Of a stretch of DNA of 64,000 bases, positions 47,401 through 59,400 are shown one piece after another (positions within the stretch are counted from its first letter, which is position 1; every line of letters begins with the position of its first letter). Where the stretch lies: assembly GCA_028829895.1 (NCBI GenBank), contig CM054181.1, forward strand, positions 3,544,501 through 3,608,500, in the 5' to 3' direction. The notes under the pieces were generated by a model. That model did no database searches, was not told the origin of the DNA, and saw nothing but the letters and a program-made list of their open reading frames with translations. This DNA comes from Sinotaia quadrata (taxonomy: Eukaryota; Mollusca; Gastropoda; Architaenioglossa; Viviparidae). Made by a program: the position numbers and the translations under genes.

Positions 47401-50400
47401 TATTACTATCCTTTACATCCTCAGTGTACAGTCTTTTTATTTTCTAATAGTAATACTACATACAACCAGAATATTGCAAAGAAATTTTTAAAAAAATATA
47501 TTTATCAATCCACATTAATAAAATTTGGAATATATGTTGTCTTTGTTATGAGAAAGCAATACCAGTTATTAGTTTTAGAATATCTGGTTCAGATTTTAAT
47601 TTATAAATGATTTAAATATATAAAACACCTGTATTTTTCTAAATTTACATGTCCATTAGACTAGAGAAAAAACAGTGAAAGTCTTCCTGTAACATTTAAA
47701 ATGTTATTAAAAAGACATTATTCTTCAATAAGCATGCTTTGTTAATTAAGAATTGGATATGATTAATATTATTATTTTTAATGTTTTATGCATTTCTTTT
47801 GTCTTCAATGTATGTGTATTTATTATCATGCCTTCTAAAATTCTATTATATTTATATAATAATGTGTGTACTGCGTAATCACAAAATATCAACGGCTAAT
47901 TTACAAATACATGTATATATATAGGCCTATATATATTTCTAATTTTTTATTATTTTTTTTAGCAGAAATGATTAAAATAAAAAATTCGACTAAATCAAAA
48001 TGTTCACAATTCCGTAAATTACTTTCAAACAAATTTGACTCAGGATCATTTCTTTATCGCCGATGATCTTTTGTTTTAAAACTTGTGTCACTTTTTAAAA
48101 AAAAATAAATTTTGAAGCCTTACATATTATATAAGAATGATTACAACGGATTCTAGAAAAATAATTATTTGAACCTCAATGCGGTTTCAAACATAGGCCT
48201 ACCGTTATTGAAAACGCCAATCTTTTTCCTAGCATTGCAATATAATTCGTCAAAGTAGCTCGTTTTGGACGGATAATTTCTGAAGAAAATTACATAGACT
48301 GTCTTACATGTAAGTTGAATGTTATTTATTAAAGTAAATATTTCGTAATTGTCACGCATATACTATCGCTATGCGGCCGCCATTTTGAAAAAGCGAACTT
48401 CGTCTATCGGTCGAACGGGCAGTAAAAACGTTATGAACCGAATTTGCTTATCCCGCTAAGCTCTGACTTCTCAACATAAAAAATATTTAAAGAAAATGTT
48501 TATTTCACGAGCGAAATTCTGTTTTGTCAACTAAAATTAATAACGGCCGACGAATAAGATTCCGGAAGTGTTAGAAAAGGACTCGTATGCTGAAGAGCTC
48601 ATAGCAGACGACAGAGAAGCAGTTAGAGTTACGCCGCCGTTAGCTCTATTGAACGCACGGTAAGTTTTTCGTCCTGTCATAATCGATCGTGAAAAAAAAA
48701 TTGAAAATGAAAATGAAAGCGGAAGATTTCTTTTGGAAGCGGAAGAGCGGGAGATTCGAGGTAAAAGCGGGAGATTCTTCCGCTAAAAGCGGAAGGTAGG
48801 CAGGTATGCTATTACTTTTAGACTTTCCAAAGCTAAACGTAACAGTTTTAAAAATGAAATAAAAATTTCTTTAAAAATAGCATTGCTTAAGAGCAAGTTT
48901 TATCATTATCTTGTATTAGATTTCTCTGTCAACTTTTCATGGCTCAGTTTGTCTCAGATGGTAGTGCATGTAAGTTGTTTTCAGACAGTCATCAATAAGC
49001 TGTGGAATATCATCACAGACCAAAGGGCCATGGTTTCTTCAAAGTATAAAAATTTACACCAGGTTAAAATTTTTGTCTATAAGTATACCAATTTTAAGTA
49101 GCAGTTTCATAAAGAACACTAATTTCTTTTTGGCCTCTAATAGAATTTCAGTTCATTATATCAAAACCCTCAAATATAAAATTGAATAATATAAATGCAA
49201 TACACAAAAGTATATAAAAACACAGATATTTCATAAATATTTTACTTACAGTGACAAATAAAACAATAAATTTAAAACAAGCATACATTGGACATGTGCA
49301 AAGTAATTTTAGCATACGATCAAGTTGAAGATAAAGGATTATTTATAAGTTACCAAATCCAAACTATGAAATCTAAGAAATACACTTTAATAACATTAAA
49401 TAAAAACGTTTTGTGATAATATATATAGCATGCAATCTAAGAGCATGAAATAACTATAAAAAAAAACTCTAAATATCTTAAAACATTCATAATTACAACT
49501 AAAAACAACAGATTAATAAAAGGTTTCAAAATATGCAGCTTGACTCAGATAATGGTGCAAACATTTTCACAATAAAATCAAAGCACTTTGGATAACATCA
49601 TTTGTCAAACTGTGACATTAAATTTAACAGGGGGGGGGGGGGGATCTACTTTTAATAACCAGTGCTTGGGAATAATGGAAATGTGTCCAAAACAGCTTTT
49701 CGCATTTAAAAAGAAAAAGATAAACCATTAAAAAACTTAGTTTTACAAAAGACAATTTACTGTTCAACTCACTTTACGTGACTGACCAAGACGCAGCACC
49801 TTAAGTGCAGAGGGCACCACCATTCGTTTTTTTTTATCATATGGTGGGGGTATACCCTCAAACACCTTCAATCGCTCCAAGGCTTCCTTTCCTCGAGCTG
49901 TTTTATGGGGTATCATGCCTGTAATAAACAGGAAAATCTTTTATAACAAGAAATCCAACTAGCTTCTCAAACAAAGGAAAAATATGAACAAATATTTTGT
50001 ACACTAAAATATGAATGTTTTTTCAAATAATAATACAAATTCAATCAAATAACTCTCCCTGCCACGTTGGAAAGTTCTTGCAAATAACAACAAATGAGAC
50101 TAAGTGTATTATACATAAAGTTTACCATTTTTATCTGTGCTGCAACTCTAATTTTTCAACAAAAACAGCATTTCAGAATAGTTTGTAATTTCACATTAAT
50201 AATCAGTGTAGGTAAGGAAATCATCATAAATGCTGCATAACTAACAAAATAATTTCTTGATGATAGAGAAGTCATTAAGATATCTGTATCACAGCTCAGC
50301 TATATTAGTTTAATACTACAGATGTATATCAGTAATTAATAAATAAATGATATGAATAATATTTGTTTTATTTAAATATAATGTGCAGTGTCCTTCAACT

Positions 50401-53400
50401 TTCTTTCTATTCCATCACTAATCCTTGTTTGTGCAAAATATTTTTTAAACAGGTACTTATATTAAAAGTGGCACTAAACACGTAATAGGAAGCAGCTGCT
50501 TTATTTTATTTTATTATATTTTACACCTATTACTTTGGAATTATTCCAACTGTCATTATCTAGTATTCAAAATTTATGAAGTTCAAGAAAACAGAGCAAA
50601 AATGTTTATGTAATTTAACATAATATTGCTTCTTTAAAGTAAGATAATATATCCACAACTATATTCAGATCTGTAACTCTCCCATTGGCAATCACTAGGT
50701 AACCTAGCATTCTTTTTTTTTAGTATTAGATGTGTGGAGATAAACATGTTGAGGTTAGTAATGAGAACTGACACTGGTAATCAATATTTTAACCAAAGAT
50801 GTAGCCTATCAATCAAAATTAGCATCCTGCATTACAATATTAATCTAATTTTATCTAATATTTTTTAAAGTAAACATATGAACATATTAAACTTTAATTG
50901 CACTAATGACTTTTCCACTAACATGAATAAAACAAAAAGAATATTTTCTACTAGGTGTCAAATATTGTTCGCAGTATCAACTCTTACCTCTGACAGCTCT
51001 GAGGAAGACCTTGCTGGGAGCTCGGAAGTGATAAGGTCCACGAGCAGGATTTACATTGCAGCGTTTCTTCAAATAGTTGAGGTATTTCACTAAAAATTGA
51101 GAAGAACAAGGGTATATTTTTAAATTAAAAAATAACCAAATAAACCTCTCCACAAAATAAATTCCGAACAGTACAAAGCCCACTAAATTAGACCAGTCTG
51201 ACAAATTCTTTTGGAGCAGTGGGAGTAATAAAGAGGAAAATGTTTATTCCATGAGTGTTTTGTCAACTACAGTTAATATCAACAGATTGTATTAACCAAT
51301 CAAATTTATACCTTTACAGTTTGAATAGAATCTGATTAAATAAAGAAGTTAGGTGAGCTCAAGCAAGAAACCAGTTTGTAAAGCAAAATGGAGACTGTAT
51401 CAAAACAGTTACCCTGTAGGAGAGATGATATTCAGGTTGTGATGTGCCATGTTCCATTGTACAATACAAATAATTTATAGCAATTCTGACTATTGCCTTT
51501 TAGGCAATTTGCAGCTAAGGAAATAACATTTTCAGAAAGGCAGGTTCGAAAACACCTTTATTAGCATAAAAAATACATTTCAATTCATCAAACAATGTAA
51601 AATCCTGAACAGAAGACAATGATGAATCCAAATACATGTATATAAAAACCTCAAAAAGGAAAAGGAAAAATGTTAAACTCCAATGGCTCATGACATTAAG
51701 ATGCATGTAGATCAAATAAATTTATTTTGGGTAAAGAAAAGAAAATATCAATAAATAAAAAATATGGATGGCATTCATCAGATTCAGTTTTATCTTTCAA
51801 TGCAAAGATACTCAGACAATGTAGGTAAGTTAAAAATCATCATATGAAGCCATAAAACATGAAATAATTCCATGTTTAGAGTATCCAACTGCACTTAAAA
51901 AAATAAAAAGTGAAATGCTCTTTTTTGAAAAGCAGCTAAATAAAAGTCAACCATAAAAATGTTTATTTTTCAATCTACAGATGATACTGAGTAAAATAAA
52001 AAATTTTTTTAGATGTTTAATTTGTGATCCTATTACAGACCTGCCTACCCCCCACCTTAGGAAACCAGAAGATCACTGGTCCAAAACCAGAAGATTTTGA
52101 ATGGAAACCAGAAGATTTTATGCGGAGTCTGGCTTTTTAATAGAAATACCAATAATATAAAATAAATGCAAAATTAAAAAAATAATGTTAATATTTGTAA
52201 ATAAATTTTCCAATAATGTAATGATTAATGCAAAGCACAACAATTTGTCTACATTTTGTCTAGTCTCCATTCCACTGTTTATTTTAGATGAATTTTTGTC
52301 AAGCACACCAAGTGTTAGGCAGTTTTATTTAGATATTTCTTTAGACTTCATTTGAAGAAGGATCTTCACATTTCAGAATAATGGGCCATTGAAGTACCGC
52401 ATCATGATTTTCACTTTTACAGAAATGCATTAAATACATGTATTTCATAAATGGATTTTTTAAAAAATATATATTTAACTTTTTATTATCTAATGTACAA
52501 GCCACAAAAAGGAACATGTGCCTATTGAAAAATTTTAAGAAAAAAGTTATGATTTTTTTTTATTGTACCCATCTAAAATATATATTTTGGGAGAACATGT
52601 AGAATTAAAAAAAATAAAATTTACTTAAACCTAAAGCATATAGGCTTTCATCCATGCACCACCTTTTAATTTTATGTATGAGAGAAACTAGTATACCAAA
52701 TTTCAGGGACATGGAATAATTACAACTATTCAAAAGGGGTCTTAGCATTTAGTTCAAAAGAGGAAAAAAGTCATTTTGAGAAAAACACATTTAAAGTAAA
52801 ATAAAGACTACAGAACTTTAAAAGTGTTCAAGTGGTTTATTTTTTTAAAATAAATATACCCTATCCATACTACATTGGACTGCTCTTAGTCATTTAGCTC
52901 TCTCAGAATTAAATATACTAATACTATATATTACTATCCTTTACATCCTCAGTGTACAGTCTTTTTATTTTCTAATAGTAATACTACATACAACCAGAAT
53001 ATTGCAAAGAAATTTTTAAAAAAATATATTTATCAATCCACATTAATAAAATTTGGAATATATGTTGTCTTTGTTATGAGAAAGCAATACCAGTTATTAG
53101 TTTTAGAATATCTGGTTCAGATTTTAATTTATAAATGATTTAAATATATAAAACACCTGTATTTTTTTAAATTTACATGTCCATTAGACTAGAGAAAAAA
53201 CAGTGAAAGTCTTCCTGTAACATTTAAAATGTTATTAAAAAGACATTATTCTTCAATAAGCATGCTTTGTTAATTAAGAATTGGATATGATTAGTATTAT
53301 TATTTTTAATGTTTTATGCATTTCTTTTGTCTTCAATGTATGTGTATTTATTATCATGCCTTCTAAAATTCTATTATAATAATGTGTGTACTGCGTAATC

Positions 53401-56400
53401 ACAAAATATCAACAGCTAATTTACAAATACATGTATATATATATAGGCCTATATATATTTCTAATTTTTTATTATTTTTTTAGCAGAAATGATTAAAATA
53501 AAAAATTCGAAAATCAAAATGTTCACAATTCCGTAAATTACTTTCAAACAAATTTGACTCAGGATCATTTCTTTATCGCCGATGATCTTTTGTTTTAAAA
53601 CTTGTGTCACTTTTTTTTAAAAAATAAATTTTGAAGCCTTACATATTATATAAGAATAATTACAACGGATTCTAGAAAAATGATTATTTGAACCTCAATG
53701 CGGTTTCAAACAGGTCTACCGTTATTGAAAACGCCAATCTTTTTCCTAGCACTGCAATATAATTCGTCAAAGTAGCTCGTTTTGGACGGATAATTTCTGA
53801 AGAAAATTGCATAGACTGTCTTACATGTAAGTTGAATGTTATTTATTAAAGTAAATATTTCGTAATTGTCACGCATATACTATCGCTACGTGGCCGCCAT
53901 TTTGAAAAAGCGAACTTCGTCTATCGGTCGAACGGGCAGTAAAACGTTATGAACCGAATTTGCTTATCCCGCTAAGCTCTGACTTCTCAACATAAAAAAT
54001 ATTTAAAGAAAATGTTTATTTCACGAGCGAAATTCTGTTTTGTCAACTAAAATTAATAACGGCCGACGAATAAGATTCCGGAAGTGTTAGAAAAGGACTC
54101 GTATGCTGAAGAGCTCATAGCAGACGACAGAGAAGCAGTTAGAGTTACGCCGCCGTTAGCTCTATTGAACGCACGGTAAGTTTTTCGTCCTGTCATAATC
54201 GATCGTGAAAAAAAAAATTGAAAATGAAAATGAAAGCGGAAGATTTCTTTTGGAAGCGGAAGAGCGGGAGATTCGAGGTAAAAGCGGGAGATTCTTCCGC
54301 TAAAAGCGGAAGGTAGGCAGGTATGCTATTAACCCTTTACCGGGCGGATCGCCCAGCTTCATCCATACATCGTGTAGGGCAGATCGCCCAATAGCGCCCA
54401 TAGCAACGATTTCACTTAGAGTGATTTTTCCTTTCCATATTTACATCATATCTGGTCTCTGCAGAAAGCATGAAGTTTGTACAACGATTTCCGCACCATT
54501 TTGAAACATTTTCATGTGGCAGCATTCATTTTTTCATAAAGTTTTCTTTGTTTTACGCGTTCGGTGTTTCAAATGGATTTCTTAGTGTCGTCGATCGTTA
54601 ATGAGAAATTTAATGGATTCAATTTATCAGATAATGAGGTAAGAGAAGTTTATTTTTGATTTGGACGATAGGATTAGAAGTGACATTAGTGTCAGTAGCA
54701 TGCACATGTAGTATCTTTCAAATTTTGGACGAGAGTGCGTCAGATTCTGAGGATATCGAAGAGGAATAGGGGGAATGGGTATCTGGAGATGCACATGGTT
54801 GGAATAATAGTACTTTAGCACTGGAAATATCGGAAGATCAGATTAGTCAAGAGTTCTTTCTCCAGTTTCTAAGTATATAAAGTACTTCTCATATACAGAG
54901 AGAAAAAAATCAGCAAATATATACAATATAACTCAATCTCTGGGCAAAAGTGTGTCAGCGTGGCATGAAGTGCACAATACAAAACAAGTGCATTATATCT
55001 AATTATTCTCATATACTATCATGAGCAGATATATTTAAAAGCAAAAAGTTAAAACAAGTAGGTTTTAATGAGATTCAACCGGTCTTTCACTAAACTATAA
55101 GACATTTTAGGTAAATAAAAGTACACCATATAAAATATTATAAGCCCTGTAAATAAAATCAAAAGACCAAAATTTCACAGCTACTTACACTTGTTCCTGT
55201 AAAAGTTGCCTGAAATGTTGATGCCTTCACATCGTACCACCACAACTCTTTGACCTGAAATTTTTAAAAAGATATATGCATTATCACTTCATAAAAAAAA
55301 ATTTAAGACATTTTTTAAAAAAGATTTAAAAAAATAAGTGATCTACATTGAAATTCCAAGTCTCTTCAGCTTTACAAGCCAATATTTGATTTGTATTATT
55401 AATAAATAAAAATGTTGGTGCACAAGAAAATCTAATCGAGTGAAGATCAAAGTTTTATCAATATTCTTGTAATTGTTCTAGTGTAAAAGATTTGCTAAAA
55501 TGAGATGGATGTGGGAAAGAAAGAAAATAAGCTCAATCCAGAGTCAAGTACACTACAAAAACATTTTCTTGGAGGGATGTCATCACCAAAAAAAAAAAGA
55601 ATACAAAAAAAATGGGATATGGGAACACATTTAAAAGTGTTCTCAAATAAGTGGGAGATACAGTAATAAAAGCAAAAAGCAGACTCATAAACAGTTATGC
55701 ATAAATTAATAATAGATTAACTGACCAAACTATACTCCAAATTGTTCAGACCATAGCACTAAATGCAGACCTGCCTACCCCCCACCTTAGGAAACCAGAA
55801 GATCACTGGTCCAAAACCAGAAGATTTTGAATGGAAACCAGAAGATTTTATGCGGAGTCTGGCTTTTTAATAGAAATACCAATAATATAAAATAAATGCA
55901 AAATAAAAAAAATATTGTTAATATTTGTAAATAAACTTACCAATAATGTAATGATTAATGCAAAGCACAACAATTTGTCTACATTTTGTCTAGTCTCCAT
56001 TCCACTGTTTATTTTAGATGAATTTTTGACAAGCACACCAAGTGTTAGGCAGTTTTATTTAGATATTTCTTTAGACTTCATTTGAAGAAGGATCTTCACA
56101 TTTCAGAATAATGGGCCATTGAAGTACCGCATCATGATTTTTACTTTTACAGAAATTCATTAAATATTTCATAAATGGATTTTTTTAAAAATATATATTT
56201 AACTTTTTATTATCTAATGTACAAGCCACAAAAAGGAACATGTGCCTATTGAAAAATTTTAAGAAAAAAGTTATGATTTTTTTTATTGTACCCATCTAAA
56301 ATATATATTTTGGGAGAACATGTAGAATTTAAAAAAATAAAATTTACTTAAACCTAAAGCATATAGGCTTTCATCCATGCACAACCTTTTAATTTTATGT

Positions 56401-59400
56401 ATGAGAAACTAGTATACCAAATTTCAGGGACATGGAATAATTACAACTATTCAAAAGGGGTCTTAGCATTTAGTTCAACAGAGGAAAAATGTCATTTTGA
56501 GAAAAACACATTTAAAGTAAAATAAAAAAAGACTACAGAACTTTAAAAGTGTTCAAGTGGTTTATTTTTTTAAAATAAATATACCCTATCCATACTACAT
56601 TGGACTGCTCTTAGTCATTTAGCTCTCTCAGAATTAAATATATTAATACTATATATTACTATCCTTTACATCCTCAGTGTACAGTCTTTTTATTTTCTAA
56701 TACTAATTAGAACCAGAATATTGCAAAGAAATTTTTTTTAAAATATATTTATCAATCCACATTAATAAAATTTGGAATATATGTTGTCTTTGTTATGAGA
56801 AAGCAATACCAGTTATTAGTTTTAGAATATCTGGTTCAGATTTTAATTTATAAATGATTTAAATATATAAAACACCTGTATTTTTCTAAATTTACATGTC
56901 CATTAGACTAGAGAAAAAACAGTGAAAGTCTTCCTGTAACATTTAAAATGTTATTAAAAAGACATTATTCTTCAATAAGCATGCTTTGTTAATTAAGAAT
57001 TGGATATGATTAATATTATTATTTTTAATGTTTTATGCATTTCTTTTGTCTTCAATGTATGTGTATTTATTATCATGCCTTCTAAAATTCTATTATAATA
57101 ATATGTGTACTGCGTAATCACAAAATATCAACGGCTAATTTACAAATACATGTATATATATAGGCCTATATATATTTCTAATTTTTTATTATTTTTTTAG
57201 CAGAAATGATTAAAATAAAATATTCGACTAAATCAAAATGTTCACAATTCTGTAAATTACTTTCAAACAAATTTGACTCAGGATCATTTCTTTATCGCCG
57301 ATAATCTTTTGTTTTAAAACTTGTGTCACTTTTTAAAAAAAAAAAAAAATTGAAGCCTTACATATTATATAAGAATAATTACAACGGATTCTAGAAAAAT
57401 GATTATTTGAACCTCAATGCGGTTTCAAACTTAGGCCTACCGTTATTGAAAACGCCAATCTTTTTCCTAGCATTGCAATATAATTCGTCAAAGTAGCTCG
57501 TTTTGGACGGATAATTTCAGAAGAAAATTGCTTAGACTGTCTTACATGTAAGTTGAATGTTATTTATTAAAGTAAATATTTCGTAATTGTCACGCATATA
57601 CTATCGCTACGTGGCCGCCATTTTGAAAAAGCGAACTTCGTCTATCGGTCGAACGGGCAGTAAAAACGTTATGAACCGAATTTGCTTATCCCGCTAAGCT
57701 CTGACTTCTCAACATAAAAAATATTTAAAGAAAATGTTTATTTCACGAGCGAAATTCTGTTTTGTCAACTAAAATTAATAACGGCCGACGAATAAGATTC
57801 CGGAAGTGTTAGAAAAGGACTCGTATGCTGAAGAGCTCATAGCAGACGACAGAGAAGCAGTTAGAGTTACGCCGCCGTTAGCTCTATTGAACGCACGGTA
57901 AATTTTTCGTCCTGTCATAATCGATCGTGGAAAAAAAAATTGAAAATGAAAATGAAAGCGGAAGATTTCTTTTGGAAGCGGAAGAGCGGGAGATTCGAGG
58001 TAAAAGCGGGAGATTCTTCCGCTAAAAGCGGAAGGTAGGCAGGTATGTAAATGTTAAAAATTATAAATAACAAAGTTAATTAATTATCAAAGATATAATT
58101 TTTTTTCAAATGTAACTAACGTGACAAAAATACTCTCAATTTTTAGTCACAATGAATGTTGAGCGTTTTCTACAACTATTTTAGCAGATGATGTTGACAG
58201 AGCATACTTTTAAGGAAAATCTTAAAAATCAATTGTTTCCCTAGAAAATAATTAAAATGTTATGAACATGGCATCTGTAAAATCACTTTATATTAAAATT
58301 AGATTCAAACATTTGTTGAATTTCCTCGAATGGCTGGAATGGTGACATTTCCACAGCCCTGAATTGTGACGCCCAAAAAAGATATTCTGATGGTATATCG
58401 CATCCATATCATCTTTCCTTGGCCACGAAAAAATGCATTTTACCACCCCCTGAAAACTGATGCAAAAATTTCATTGAAAAAATGTTTTTCTCCTTTCCCT
58501 GGTACTCTTTCAATGCAGAATCTGTAAATATACTCCACTTCATAGTACTGGTCTGAAGCAATGCCATTAATTACTGCCACTGCCACATCAGTACCAGCAG
58601 TTTTTCCAGATTCTAGACCAGTACTGTCTTATGATGACCAGTGACTGTGAAACATTCCTTATTGCACTGGCTTAAATAAATCTGAACAAAGAATAAGTCT
58701 TGAAATAAACTATATATTCAGGAAGAAATGGGCTGATTGGTACAGCTTCCAGGTTTGTAGTAGGGGCTGCTCTAAAATAGTGAAAGGTACGAGTTATCTG
58801 GAATTGTCTGAGGAGGTGCAAAAATCCAAAATGTTGACAATTCCTGCCTGACATCACTAATTTTGAATGAATGTGTAGTACAATAATATTAGGACTAAAA
58901 GTATAAGCGATTGTAGCAAAGGAAACAGAAGAATTGACCAACACTTTTCCTTAAAGAATTTGCCTCCAAACACCCTAAACAGTACCTCCAATTCCATCTA
59001 CTGATCCCTAACCATGATCTGTGGCAAAGAAGTTCCAGTCAACAATCTGTATGTAATAATATGGGATGAGCAAGATGTGCAAATTAAAACAATTCTTGAA
59101 CTGCCCACCAGTACCATCAGAAAAGGAATAAAATTTATGAATCCCAGAGTATGCAGCATGATTGATGATGGCTCTATTAAAAGTTATGGCAGCAAACTTC
59201 TCATGTTGAAGCTCATCACTGATAACAGCATAAGACTTGCATCCTGATTTAGAATTAATAACTGCAGTGAAAATGGTTGTTCTTTCTTGATTTCAGTGAG
59301 CTGACAGGATCACTCTCTGCTGTTACAGTGCAAAGTTTTCTGACAAGTCTTCTTACAGGATTATTTTGTCATATTGAAGAATTTGCATAGTCTTTTTTGG

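Larger units (their letters stand above)
44861..49772. other. RPL13A intron 5
   Basis: A 4.9-kb intron with four snoRNA-like units (45.4, 45.9, 49.0 and 49.6 kb), transposon copy 1 (46513-48808) and a poly-G run at about 49630. The remaining sequence is plain AT-rich DNA. Confidence 0.85.
51090..55188. other. RPL13A intron 3
   Basis: It holds the U34-like snoRNA, transposon copy 2 and the piggyBac fragment. The interval 54900-55180 shows nothing. Confidence 0.85.

Noticed and set aside
55502..55582. GTGATGA C-box-like motif in RPL13A intron 2
   Set aside because: No CTGA at a suitable distance and no terminal stem.
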